Origin: GCA-2794515 sp034436155
Lineage (GTDB): Bacteria > Chloroflexota > Anaerolineae > Aggregatilineales > Phototrophicaceae
Assembly: GCA_034436155.1 (NCBI GenBank)
Contig: DAOTVP010000021.1
Location: 1-64,000 of the forward strand
Length of the DNA stretch: 64,000 bases
Direction: 5' to 3'
Part shown: piece after piece, positions 43,931 to 53,575 of the stretch
How the letters are laid out: the number at the start of each line of letters is the position of its first letter
Position numbering within the stretch: position 1 is the stretch's first letter
Made by a program: the position numbers and the translations under genes
Notes under the pieces: generated by a model
Told to the model about the DNA's origin: nothing
The model's input: only the letters and a program-made list of their open reading frames with translations
Database searches by the model: none

Positions 43931-44025
43931 TGTGGACGACATACGCCACCCTGCGGGCGAGTCGTCCATGATAGGATAGTGGCGTAATGGCGGACGAGAG
44001 GCGTGAGCCTCGTATGTCCGCCACA
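43931..44025. repeat. REP-like paired-hairpin element, copy C (best preserved)
   Basis: Between the TPR gene and the convergent clpC. Hairpin 1 at 43932-43969 opens GTGGACGACATACGCC and closes GGGCGAGTCGTCCA. Hairpin 2 at 43988-44025 opens TGGCGGACGAGAGGC, has a GTGA loop, and closes GCCTCGTATGTCCGCCACA. Read on the minus strand, hairpin 2 has the same order of features as hairpin 1, so the whole element is an inverted pair, as in enterobacterial BIMEs. Confidence 0.82.
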
Positions 44026-44043
44026 ACAAGCTAATGCAATACG

Positions 44044-46557
44044 CTAATTCATCGTTGGTTCTGCCTGATTTTCGTTGGCATTTTCGAGGACGAGTTCATC
44101 ATTTTCATTGGTGGTCACACGCACCACGCTGGCGAGGCTGAACTTGCCCGATAAAATTCCATCCGAAAGCGCATCTTCGACTTCGTTTTGGATCAGGCGG
44201 CGCAACGGACGCGCCCCATATTCGGGGTCGTAGCCTTTGGTAGCAAGCCATGTACGGGCTTCTTCGGTGACTTCGAGCGTAATCGCATGTTCGATAAGGC
44301 GGTTGCCCACTTTGAGCAATTCCAAATCGACAATTTGCTTAATTTCATCTTGTGTCAACGGACGGAACACGATAGTCGCATCTACGCGATTGAGGAATTC
44401 GGGGCGGAAGGCACGCCGTAATTGCTCATTGACCTTTTTCTTGAGTTCTTCATACGATTGACGTTCTTCGGCGGCGGTATCGGTTGGTATACTAAAGCCC
44501 AAACTCGCGCCACGTTTGATGGTATCTGCGCCGATGTTGCTGGTCATGACGATGAGCGCATTGCGGAAATCCACACGGCGACCACGCGCATCGGTCAATT
44601 GCCCCTCTTCCATAATCTGCAACAACATATTAAAGGCTTCGGGGTGCGCTTTTTCGATTTCATCAAACACGACAATGCTATAAGGACGGCGACGGATGGC
44701 TTCGGTCAACTGACCAGCATCTTCGTAACCGACATACCCCGGAGGCGCACCAACCAAACGGGCAATCGAATGGCGTTCCATGAATTCGCTCATATCCAAT
44801 TGGACGAGCGCGTCTTCACTGCCGAACATGAATTCGGCGAGGGTTTTGGTGAGTTCTGTTTTGCCGACACCCGTTGGACCCAAGAACATGAACGATCCAA
44901 TCGGACGGCGTGGGTCTTTCAGACCTGCTCGCGCACGGCGTACAGCTTTGCTGATGGCGGAGATCGCTTCGTGTTGCCCGATGATGCGTTTATGGAGGGC
45001 GTTTTCCATCTCCATCAGTCGAATCGTTTCTTCGCCAGCCATCCGCATGACGGGGATACCCGTCCACATCGAGACGACCTCGGCAATATCATCTCCCGTG
45101 AGGCGGGGTTGATTCGTCTCGGTGTTCCAGTTCGATTTCAGCTCGGTCAGGATACTGGCGATGGTGTTGCGCCGTTCACGCAATTCATTCACCCGTTCTT
45201 CATCGGCATTATCCCCTTCGTCTTCGGCGATGATGCTCAGTTCATCATCAATATCGGCTAAATCCAATTCCATACGGCGCACTTGGGCGGCTTCTGGACT
45301 TTTATACATCCGCAGACGAGCGGCAGATTCGTCAATTAGGTCAATCGCTTTATCGGGCAAGAAGCGATCTGGAATATACCGTGCCGATAAATTCGAGGCT
45401 TGTTCAATCGCTTCATCAGTGATTTCGACATTATGATGTTCCTGATAGGGGATTTTAATCCCTTGCAAAATTTCGATGGTCTCTTCGATCGAGGGTTCAT
45501 CCACCAAAATTTGTTGGAATCGCCGTTCTAATGCCGCATCACTTTCGATGTGTTTGCGATATTCATCCAACGTGGTCGCGCCAATACATTGCAATTCGCC
45601 ACGCGCCAATGCTGGTTTGAGGATATTGGCGGCATCTACACTGCTCCCCGCCGAGCCAGCCCCGACCAGCATGTGAACTTCGTCAATGAATAAAATCGCA
45701 TCGGATGATTTTAGCTCTTCGATAACCCGTTTGAGGCGTTCTTCAAATTGACCGCGATACATCGTCCCCGCCACCAATGAGCCGACATCCAGTTGCAATA
45801 CGCGCTTGTTCATCAACGGACGCGGGACATCACCCGCGATGATGCGTTGCGCCAGCCCTTCGACAATCGCCGTTTTACCGACCCCCGGCTCGCCGATGAG
45901 GGCAGGGTTATTTTTTCTGCGCCGAGACAACACTTGAATGACGCGCTCAATTTCTGTCTCGCGCCCGACAACCGGATCGAGTTTATTTTCGCGTGCCAAT
46001 TCGGTCAGATCGGTGGCGAGTTGGTCGACCAATGGGGTTTTTTCGGTGCTACGCCGTTTTTGAGGTGGTTGTTGGGGGGTCTTTTCTTCGGTACTGCTTT
46101 GCGGTTGCATCGGGCTTTCCTGAAGCACGCGACGGGTTTGTCGGCGCACTTCTTCGGGGCTAATGCCCAACCGTTTGAGGACATCAATCGCTACGCCTTC
46201 TTGTTGGCGGACTAAACCCAATAACAGATGCTCCGTGCCGATGTAATGATGCCCCATACGGCGGGCTTCATCGACAGCCAATTCCAAGACCTTTTTCGTA
46301 CCCGGAGACAAATCCAGTTGTGTTGGGGATGTGCGCGTAGAAGCGCGTGTGAGGCGTTCTACCAATTCTTCTACACGACGCGGGTCTAAACCCAAATCAC
46401 GCAAAACACGACCTGCCACACCACCTTCTTCGCGCATGAGACCGAGTAATAAATGCTCTGTGCCGATGTAGTTATGATTGAGTCGTTCTGCTTCTTCTTG
46501 AGCCAGCCCCAAAACGCGCCGCGCTCGTTGTGTGAATCGTTCCATTTTGTTCGCCAC
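44044..46557 (-). CDS. clpC: ClpC-type AAA+ unfoldase
   Basis: A Hsp100 unfoldase that feeds substrates to ClpP and disassembles aggregates. Two Clp_N repeats lie at residues 5-145. AAA-1 is near 190-420 with Walker A GEPGVGKTAIVEGLA. The middle region is near 420-480. AAA-2 runs from about 520 with Walker A GPTGVGKTELTKTLAEFMFG and Walker B VVFDEIEKAHPE, ending in a D2-small domain. Start: the GTG at 46557 has GGAGGG 8 bases upstream and gives VANKMERFTQRARRVL, the expected ClpC opening. ClpP, McsA/B and CtsR are not in the window. Confidence 0.94.
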   Translation of the reverse strand: MANKMERFTQRARRVLGLAQEEAERLNHNYIGTEHLLLGLMREEGGVAGRVLRDLGLDPRRVEELVERLTRASTRTSPTQLDLSPGTKKVLELAVDEARRMGHHYIGTEHLLLGLVRQQEGVAIDVLKRLGISPEEVRRQTRRVLQESPMQPQSSTEEKTPQQPPQKRRSTEKTPLVDQLATDLTELARENKLDPVVGRETEIERVIQVLSRRRKNNPALIGEPGVGKTAIVEGLAQRIIAGDVPRPLMNKRVLQLDVGSLVAGTMYRGQFEERLKRVIEELKSSDAILFIDEVHMLVGAGSAGSSVDAANILKPALARGELQCIGATTLDEYRKHIESDAALERRFQQILVDEPSIEETIEILQGIKIPYQEHHNVEITDEAIEQASNLSARYIPDRFLPDKAIDLIDESAARLRMYKSPEAAQVRRMELDLADIDDELSIIAEDEGDNADEERVNELRERRNTIASILTELKSNWNTETNQPRLTGDDIAEVVSMWTGIPVMRMAGEETIRLMEMENALHKRIIGQHEAISAISKAVRRARAGLKDPRRPIGSFMFLGPTGVGKTELTKTLAEFMFGSEDALVQLDMSEFMERHSIARLVGAPPGYVGYEDAGQLTEAIRRRPYSIVVFDEIEKAHPEAFNMLLQIMEEGQLTDARGRRVDFRNALIVMTSNIGADTIKRGASLGFSIPTDTAAEERQSYEELKKKVNEQLRRAFRPEFLNRVDATIVFRPLTQDEIKQIVDLELLKVGNRLIEHAITLEVTEEARTWLATKGYDPEYGARPLRRLIQNEVEDALSDGILSGKFSLASVVRVTTNENDELVLENANENQAEPTMN

Positions 46558-46760
46558 GGTCAATACCCTCCGTTGGCACACTAAGTTTTACTTATCCATT
46601 ACTGCGTTTTTAGCGATTACAGAGTCAATGTTCACATAAATCTATTATAGCAGAGGTTTTTATCCCTTAACATTCTAGTCTAGCACGAATTGATTAGAAT
46701 TCTGACAGTGTTTTTCATTTCGATCATCTTCATCTGTTTGAGTTTTGTTACAAGCTGTGT

Positions 46761-47795
46761 TTAGGATAGATTAAACTGTTCTCGAATCGTCAAGGTTTCG
46801 CCTGTGGTGACATTATAAATTAGACAATCGGCAATTTGTGATAATTTTTGGTCGCCTTTTAGATAAGTCAGGTTGCCTTGTTCATCGCGTGATTCGCTAA
46901 ATGGTGCAGAGACAAATCCCTCTTTTAGCGTGAGTGCTTTGAGGCGATGCCCGCTATCTTTTTTGACGAAGAAAGCATTGCACCCCATACGGTTACATCC
47001 GACAAAATCATAGCCCTTTTTCTCTGCCAGTTGATATAATGCTGGTAAAGATGCCCCGAAATACAAATTAGAATAATGCGCGTTGGTGCGTACAAAATCA
47101 GCTTGGTAGGGGATGGTGATGGCGTGTTGATTGCCAAAAGTGGCATTATATTCACAGATGACGATGGTCGGTTGAACGACATCTATCGCATCCCACACCC
47201 AATAATCGTTACCGTCTATATCCACGCTCAAAATGCCAATTGACCCCGAAAATCCCGCCTCTTGAATTAATTGATTGATATTATCTTTGGTGATGAAGGC
47301 TTGTTTGATGGTCAGGTCGTAGCGCCATGCAACGGGGTCGGTTTGGATGTAACGAATTGCCACCTCACTGCCATCCATCACCAATCCACGCCAATAATCA
47401 TGTTTGAGCAAAAAACGGGTATTGGCTTCAACATAACGCTCAACGCCAAATTCGATGAATGTTTTGCGGATGTTTGGGATATGTGCCAACAAAAATTGGA
47501 TGATGCCGTCTTCACCCATCTGCGAAAAGACCGAAAATTCCGCTTCGTGAATCGATGAGTTGGCTGGTAATGCCCGCACACGCGCTGTATGTAACCCGCC
47601 GAGCAACATCATCATGCGCTCATCACGATTCAGATTATCCTGAATAAAGTGAGTTGTAATCGGATAGTCGGGTTCTGGCTTTGGCGCGATGAGCGTTTGG
47701 CGCACTTGTTCATGATTATTATCTATGTGTTGATGAATATCTCGAAATTGGTTGTTAAGATAATTCACAATTGGGCGTGCAAGTCGTTTAAGCAT
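46761..47795 (-). CDS. FkbM-like methyltransferase-fold protein
   Basis: A 344-residue soluble protein. After a helical N-terminus (about 90 residues), a Rossmann-like domain shows KTFIEFGVERYVEANTRFLL, where a SAM-binding Asp/Glu-Gly loop would lie, and ILSVDIDGNDYWVWDAIDVV, where FkbM proteins have the second acidic motif. A late Cys-rich segment (FVGCNRMGCNAFFVKKD) follows. It resembles proteins that methylate or modify cell-surface glycans. Its stop is 15 bases from the next gene's start in the same direction as the GT-C gene, so a shared operon is likely. Confidence 0.6.
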   Translation of the reverse strand: MLKRLARPIVNYLNNQFRDIHQHIDNNHEQVRQTLIAPKPEPDYPITTHFIQDNLNRDERMMMLLGGLHTARVRALPANSSIHEAEFSVFSQMGEDGIIQFLLAHIPNIRKTFIEFGVERYVEANTRFLLKHDYWRGLVMDGSEVAIRYIQTDPVAWRYDLTIKQAFITKDNINQLIQEAGFSGSIGILSVDIDGNDYWVWDAIDVVQPTIVICEYNATFGNQHAITIPYQADFVRTNAHYSNLYFGASLPALYQLAEKKGYDFVGCNRMGCNAFFVKKDSGHRLKALTLKEGFVSAPFSESRDEQGNLTYLKGDQKLSQIADCLIYNVTTGETLTIREQFNLS

Positions 47796-47809
47796 GGGCT
47801 CAACCTTTC

Positions 47810-49873
47810 TTATGGTCTGGCAATTTGCATCAAGTCGGTATAAGCAGGGCTATCGTTGCGGATTGCCACGCCCATCGGCAGGCGGATTTGCCCCGCCGTG
47901 AAATAGGTATAATCTCGCAAGAATGTTGGATGCGTGATAATGCTTTCTATCATCTCGATATAATCGGGGTAGGGCAAATAGAGCAAATCGGGGCGATAAT
48001 CATCGAGCAAAACAGTCGCGGAAAAACCTTCTAACGCGAAGCGTGTATCGTTCAGCCCCGCGAGGTCTATCACCCGCCACGAAAAATTTGCCACCGCCAC
48101 CGCGCCGACTTCTGTTGTCGCAACGGTGATGTTATCTATATCGGCGAATTGTGCCAATTTATACCACCGCGCATCGTGGGGTGGGTAATAGGTCGCCTGA
48201 TGAACATACAAAAATTGATGCGTCTGATGGATGATATTGGATAGCATCATCACGCCAAGTATCATCACGCCAACGATAACAACCTGACGAATTGGCACGT
48301 TCAAAAAGCGCCATACGGTTGGGATAATCATCCATAGGCGTTCTGTGAATGAGACCGCGCCCAAATATGCCAACCAGATGAGTATCGGCAAAGTGGGATA
48401 ATAGAAGCGTTGATGTTCGGGCATGATTTGAGTCACGAATAGGGCATAGTAGGCGATGTATCCTATCATCCCTACAATCAGACCGCGTTCTAACGCGCCG
48501 AGCCGTTGCATAAATCCTTTCGGATGGATGACTATCCCGCCGATGATGAGCAGTATCAGATAGCGGTTGCTATAGATGTATGCGCCTAGCTGGTCAATCG
48601 CTACTGCCACATACTGATTAGCTAAATAATCATCATCTACCCCGCCACTTTTGGCGAAGAACGGCAACGGCAACGCCACCCCAAAATACAGGTGGGCGAT
48701 TAACAGCGTTGCGCCGAATGTTATCGTGGTGATGCCACCCAATAAAACGGCTTGTTGGCGCGTGTGCGTTTTGGTGGGAAACACCCATAACGCCATCGGC
48801 ACGCAAACGGTGAACAACATCACATCGGGACGGACTGCGAAGCCTAATCCGCCGAATACGCCCATGATTAGCGCCAAAGTGCGAGTCGGGTTTTGGATAT
48901 AAACCGTCATGCCGATGATATACACCGTCACATATACCAAGACGGTGGTCGTCCCCATGCCACTGGTGAAATGATGGAGCAGATTGGTATGTGCCGATAA
49001 ACTGATGACGATAAGCGCGAATATCAACAGAAATCGGGATGTTTGTCTTTGTTGGCGCGATAAACGGATGCTCATTCCACCCAATGCTATCGCCAACACG
49101 ATGACCCAGAATACGCCAAATAAGGCGCTGGTGGATTGCACCAATGTGATAGGCGAGAGAGACCGGGCAATCTGCGATACGGTATACACCATCCATCCAT
49201 ATGCCAATTCGGTCATGCCAAAGACGGGCGCTTCGCCCGCGTTCCATGACCAGATACCCGTCTCGGATAGGTTATGGGCATAACGGGCGAACATCAGCGC
49301 ATCATCCCATACCGTTGGCGGGGTCATGAAAAAATGATGTGCGCCGATGATGATTGCACCGATGAGTGTGAATATCGTTATGGCGCTCACCATGCCGATC
49401 ATCCGCCACAGGGCATATATGTTTTTCAGTTCCCATACACGGGTGATAATCATGATGAGCGTGAATAAGCATAACCCCAAAAAGATTGGGTCATAGATGA
49501 GGATACGCACCTTAAAATCGTATTGGATAGCGGTGTCATCAGGTAACACCACGCGCAATTGCGCTATCACCCCATTGGGTGGCGGAAGATGACACAGCAG
49601 GCGCGAATCGGGCGCGATGACACCGTTGTTATTGATATAAACCCCGCGTGTGTTATTCATATCCCACCAAGCGGATACGCATTGGGTCGGGAATAACAGC
49701 GTGTCATTATCCAGCGTGAAGCGGATGGTGGTCGCGCCGAGTTGAGGCGTGTTGGGGATGATGGTATCTAACCGTAACGGGGCAGGTCGCACATATATGA
49801 TATAGATGAAGCCGATGAGGATGAGTATCGGCGCGATGCGGATGCTATTTTGTTGTTGGGATATGTGTTTCAT
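47810..49873 (-). CDS. GT-C glycosyltransferase-like membrane protein (ArnT/PMT-like)
   Basis: A 687-residue multi-pass membrane protein with 11-13 hydrophobic segments. The early extracytoplasmic loop contains a paired-acid motif (TVWDDALMFARYAHNLSETG), typical of GT-C enzymes that use lipid-linked sugars. An Asn-rich C-terminal domain is beta-rich. A signal-anchor lies at residues 12-30. The acceptor is unknown. It lies directly upstream of the FkbM-like gene on the same strand, which suggests both act on one surface glycan or glycoprotein. Confidence 0.75.
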   Translation of the reverse strand: MKHISQQQNSIRIAPILILIGFIYIIYVRPAPLRLDTIIPNTPQLGATTIRFTLDNDTLLFPTQCVSAWWDMNNTRGVYINNNGVIAPDSRLLCHLPPPNGVIAQLRVVLPDDTAIQYDFKVRILIYDPIFLGLCLFTLIMIITRVWELKNIYALWRMIGMVSAITIFTLIGAIIIGAHHFFMTPPTVWDDALMFARYAHNLSETGIWSWNAGEAPVFGMTELAYGWMVYTVSQIARSLSPITLVQSTSALFGVFWVIVLAIALGGMSIRLSRQQRQTSRFLLIFALIVISLSAHTNLLHHFTSGMGTTTVLVYVTVYIIGMTVYIQNPTRTLALIMGVFGGLGFAVRPDVMLFTVCVPMALWVFPTKTHTRQQAVLLGGITTITFGATLLIAHLYFGVALPLPFFAKSGGVDDDYLANQYVAVAIDQLGAYIYSNRYLILLIIGGIVIHPKGFMQRLGALERGLIVGMIGYIAYYALFVTQIMPEHQRFYYPTLPILIWLAYLGAVSFTERLWMIIPTVWRFLNVPIRQVVIVGVMILGVMMLSNIIHQTHQFLYVHQATYYPPHDARWYKLAQFADIDNITVATTEVGAVAVANFSWRVIDLAGLNDTRFALEGFSATVLLDDYRPDLLYLPYPDYIEMIESIITHPTFLRDYTYFTAGQIRLPMGVAIRNDSPAYTDLMQIARP

Positions 49874-49933
49874 CAGGGGTTTATATGCGAGGGCAAGTGA
49901 TAAACCACGTTTATCACTTGCCCCAGAGTAGGC

Positions 49934-51247
49934 TTATTGACCAGACATATAACGTTGCAGGTCGCGGTCTAACCATTCAGGCGAATTCACGCGCTTCAGG
50001 CTCAGACCCAGACGGCGATTTTTGACATCAATTTTGACGACACGCAAATCGAGTTCATCACCCTCTTTGACGACTTCACGCGGATGATTCACGCGCTTGT
50101 CCGATAGTTCCGAGATGTGAATCAGCCCTTCAATGTCTTGGGCTTGTGTCAGACGGGCGAATGCGCCGAATTTTGTCATTTTGGTGACAGTCGCCTTGAC
50201 CAAATCCCCCACTTGATAGGTGGTTGCCACTTCGTCCCACGGGTCGGCTTCTTGGCGTTTGATGCTCAAACCGATGCGACGACGCTCGCGGTCAATGCTA
50301 ATCACCTCAACCTTCACCGTTTGCCCAACGCGCAAGGCTTCTTTAGGATGAGTGACATGTTTCCATGAAATTTCGGTCAGGTGAACCAAGCCTTCTGCGC
50401 CACCAACATCCACAAACGCGCCAAAATCTTCGAGGCTGACCACGCGCCCATTGTTGATGACTTGCCCAACGGTGAGTTCGTCGATCAATGCTTCTTTTCT
50501 GCGTTCACGGCGTTCCCGCGAGGCGGTGCGTTCAGATAAAATCAGGCGGTTACGGCTACGATCAACCTCCATCACTTTGACGATGATGGGGTCATTGACC
50601 ATGCGGGCATACCGATCTTCGAGCGTGCCTTCGCCATTTTCGAGTTGATTTTTGCGATCATCGCTAATTTGGCTTTGTGGAATAAACCCGCGCAACCGCC
50701 CAAACCGTACAATCAGACCACCTTTGTTATAGCCTGCCACATTGGCTTCGTAGGGGTCTTGCGATTTATGATAGGTCTCTGCGCGTTGCCAATCGAGTTC
50801 TTCAACCGCCCGATTCACCGAGAGGATGATTGTGCCTTCATGTGAATGTGGATTGACCACATACACCGTCACTTGTTTCCCCTCTTTCAATTCTTCAATA
50901 CTTTGGCGCGTCATGCGTTCTAATTCACGACCAGGGATAACACCAATCACGCCATCACCCAAATCAACCTTGACTTCGGTGAGTGTAGAACTGGTGATAA
51001 CCCCCTCGACCAAATCGCCACGCTTAAAGCGTAAGGGTGGGCTGTCGGGTGCTTGCGGTGTTTGTACATCATCTTCATGTGCCGAATGGGTATGGTCGCT
51101 GGCAGATGGTGCCTCATCATCCATAATAGGTGCGTTCACGGCTTCCTCAACTGCCTCAACGGGGGTCAATACCTCTTCTTGTGGTGTTGATTCTGTAGAT
51201 GGCTGTTCCATATTTTTTTCGTCCATCCCTGTTGTGTCTGAATTCAT
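49934..51247 (-). CDS. rpsA: S1-domain RNA-binding protein (ribosomal protein S1-like)
   Basis: A 437-residue protein with a disordered acidic N-terminus (about residues 1-70) and four S1 domains. Domain 1 begins FKRGDLVEGVITSSTLTEVK. Domain 3 has VINNGRVVSLEDFGAFVDVG with GLVHLTEISW. Domain 4 has VKATVTKMTKFGAFARLTQ with GLIHISELSD. It probably helps mRNA bind the 30S subunit. The start at ATG 51247 has only a weak ribosome binding site; in-frame ATGs 7 and 12 codons downstream are no better. Confidence 0.88.
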   Translation of the reverse strand: MNSDTTGMDEKNMEQPSTESTPQEEVLTPVEAVEEAVNAPIMDDEAPSASDHTHSAHEDDVQTPQAPDSPPLRFKRGDLVEGVITSSTLTEVKVDLGDGVIGVIPGRELERMTRQSIEELKEGKQVTVYVVNPHSHEGTIILSVNRAVEELDWQRAETYHKSQDPYEANVAGYNKGGLIVRFGRLRGFIPQSQISDDRKNQLENGEGTLEDRYARMVNDPIIVKVMEVDRSRNRLILSERTASRERRERRKEALIDELTVGQVINNGRVVSLEDFGAFVDVGGAEGLVHLTEISWKHVTHPKEALRVGQTVKVEVISIDRERRRIGLSIKRQEADPWDEVATTYQVGDLVKATVTKMTKFGAFARLTQAQDIEGLIHISELSDKRVNHPREVVKEGDELDLRVVKIDVKNRRLGLSLKRVNSPEWLDRDLQRYMSGQ

Positions 51248-51527
51248 ACGCAGAAGCGATATATTGTCATTTGTGGATGAATACCCACCGCAACAATATA
51301 TCTTCCTCCTTCCCGAATAATGATAACTTGGTGATAATTTTTTACGATTTTTAGCCTTTTGGCTACAAGTGCTTCATTATAACCCGTTTTGTGTAATATT
51401 GACAAGCGCCCATTTTGCCTAAAACGGGGGTCATGTGCATCAGTTGAATCATTGAAACACCTTTTGGTTTTAGCGGGAGATGCGGTATGATTATCTCACT
51501 TGCAAACAGATGTTGAGGATAAACATC

Positions 51528-52391
51528 ATGTCTGGCTGGACAATTGGCACAGCACTCACAGAAGCCAAACGCAAACTCCGCGAAGTATCTGATTATGTAT
51601 CGCTCGATGCTCAACTCATCTTGGCGAATTTACTCGGTGTGGATAGGGCGCATGTCATTGCACATCCCGAAAAGCCCCTGTCTGATGAATTGGTGGCGGA
51701 ATATGCCACGCTCATCCAACGGCGGGTGAATGGTGAACCCTATGCTTATCTGGTCGGACACCGCGAATTTTATGGACGGGATTTTATCGTCACGCCCGAT
51801 GTCCTCGTGCCACGTCCAGAGACCGAACACCTTGTCGAACACGCCATTATGATGGTCGAAGGGTTTTATCAAGACCCATCTCAAGTGCTTGCGGTGGATG
51901 TCGGGACGGGGAGCGGGATTATCGCCATTAGTTTCGCCTTACGTTTTCCACAAGCAACGGTGTACGCTATTGATATTAGCCCCGAAGCCCTGAACGTTGC
52001 CAAACGCAATGCCGAATTGCACGGTGTGAAGAATATTCAATTCTTTGAGGGTGATTTATTAGATCCCATCTATCAAAGAAACCTCAAAGTAGACCTTATC
52101 CTCTCGAATCCGCCCTATATCACCAGCGACCTATTACCGCATCTGCCTGTGAGCAGGTTTGAGCCACAAATCGCCCTAGATGGTGGCGCGGACGGGCTAG
52201 ACTATTATCGCAGGTTGTTTGAGCAGGTGCGCGATGTCGGCATTGCGCCGATTCACATGTTCTTAGAGGTTGGATCTGGTCAGAGCCAAGCCGTGATAGA
52301 GATTGCCCGTCAGCATGTCGAGATTATGTTGCAAGAGGTCATCCACGATTATGCGGGGCATGACCGTGTGGTGCGTTTATCGGTGAAATAA
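51528..52391 (+). CDS. prmC: Release-factor glutamine methyltransferase PrmC
   Basis: Methylates the glutamine of the GGQ motif of RF1 and RF2. An N-terminal helical domain (about residues 1-80) precedes a SAM-dependent methyltransferase core with motif I (VLAVDVGTGSGIIAISFALR) and the catalytic-type NPPY (LILSNPPYITSDLLPHLPVS). The length is 287 residues. Start: ATG 51528, which has GAGGAT upstream; the 51480 frame adds non-conserved residues. prfA is not next to it here. Confidence 0.92.
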   Translation: MSGWTIGTALTEAKRKLREVSDYVSLDAQLILANLLGVDRAHVIAHPEKPLSDELVAEYATLIQRRVNGEPYAYLVGHREFYGRDFIVTPDVLVPRPETEHLVEHAIMMVEGFYQDPSQVLAVDVGTGSGIIAISFALRFPQATVYAIDISPEALNVAKRNAELHGVKNIQFFEGDLLDPIYQRNLKVDLILSNPPYITSDLLPHLPVSRFEPQIALDGGADGLDYYRRLFEQVRDVGIAPIHMFLEVGSGQSQAVIEIARQHVEIMLQEVIHDYAGHDRVVRLSVK

Positions 52392-52407
52392 CCATAAGGA
52401 TTGTTTT

Positions 52408-53574
52408 ATGCGTGACCAATTTTTGCTCGCCCCCAATGTTATATTTCTGAATCACGGCTCGTTTGGTGCGTGTCCGAAACCCGTTTTCGAGACGTATCAG
52501 GGTTGGCAACGCGAACTCGAAGCCCAACCGGTCGAATTTTTGGGGCGACGCTCCGATCGGTTGTTGGATGAAGCCCGCGAAGTGTTGGGCGAATATCTGG
52601 TTTGTCATCCCGATGATTTGGTGTATATCCCCAACGCCAGCGTGGGTATGAATATGGTGGCGCGGTCTATTCCGTTAGGGGTAGGGGATGAAATCCTCGC
52701 CACCGATCATGAATATGGCGCGGTCGATTTATTATGGACATTCATCTGCGAAAAGACGGGCGCGACTTATATCCGCCACCCTCTCCCTTTGCCAATGACC
52801 ACCCCCGAAGCCTTTATCGAACACTTTTGGAGCGCCGTCACCCCGCGCACGAAAGTGATTTCAATCAGCCATATCACATCGCCAACGGCGCTCATTTTTC
52901 CAATTGCCGAAATTATCAGACGGGCGCGGGAACGAGGGATTTATACCGTCATCGATGGCGCACACGCGCCGAGCCAATTGCCGTTGAATCTGACCGAACT
53001 CGACCCCGATTTTTATGCGGGCAATTGTCATAAATGGTTGTGTGCGCCCAAAGGGGCGGGGTTTTTATATGCCCGCCGTGATTTGCATGACATGATAGAC
53101 CCGCTCATCATCAGTTGGGGTTATCAACCCCGCAGTGGGCAATCGCTAGGCGGTGGTCTGGTGTTATCATCCGCCACCACGCGCCTTGTGCAACACAACC
53201 AGTATCAAGCCACCCGTGATATATCCGCCTATCTGAGCGTCCCCGCCGCCATCGATTTTCAACGTCATCATCACTGGGATGAAGTCCGTGCGCGGTGTCA
53301 TCAATTGGCAATCGAAACGCGGTCACGAATCGCAGAACTCACCGAATTGCCCATCATCGCGCCTGATCATTGGATAGGGCAGATGTTCACCGCGCCTTTG
53401 CCAGAGACCATCAACGCCGACCAATTCAAATTTCGCCTATACGACCAATTCAATATCGAAGTCCCGATTGTCGTGTGGAATAACAAGCCATATATTCGCG
53501 TCTCGTTTCAGGCATACAATACCCAAGCCGATGCCGATGCGCTCATCGATGCCCTCAAAATCATGTTGGATTGA
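52408..53574 (+). CDS. Class V aminotransferase (isopenicillin-N-epimerase / cysteine-desulfurase-like)
   Basis: A PLP enzyme of 388 residues. The PLP lysine is in NCHKWLCAPKGAGFLYARRD, the cofactor aspartate in VIDGAHAPSQLP, and the N-terminal recognition sequence in NHGSFGACPKPVFETYQGWQ. The overall layout and the Ala-His-Ala motif are closest to the CefD/isopenicillin-N-epimerase-like subgroup. The actual substrate is unknown. It lies 16 bases after PrmC and ends 1 base before the membrane glycosyltransferase. Confidence 0.85.
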   Translation: MRDQFLLAPNVIFLNHGSFGACPKPVFETYQGWQRELEAQPVEFLGRRSDRLLDEAREVLGEYLVCHPDDLVYIPNASVGMNMVARSIPLGVGDEILATDHEYGAVDLLWTFICEKTGATYIRHPLPLPMTTPEAFIEHFWSAVTPRTKVISISHITSPTALIFPIAEIIRRARERGIYTVIDGAHAPSQLPLNLTELDPDFYAGNCHKWLCAPKGAGFLYARRDLHDMIDPLIISWGYQPRSGQSLGGGLVLSSATTRLVQHNQYQATRDISAYLSVPAAIDFQRHHHWDEVRARCHQLAIETRSRIAELTELPIIAPDHWIGQMFTAPLPETINADQFKFRLYDQFNIEVPIVVWNNKPYIRVSFQAYNTQADADALIDALKIMLD

Positions 53575-53575
53575 T

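Noticed and set aside
44422..45261. A 279-codon plus-strand frame opposite clpC
   Set aside because: It is a shadow of clpC, which has complete AAA+ motifs; no ribosome binding site or domain is seen.
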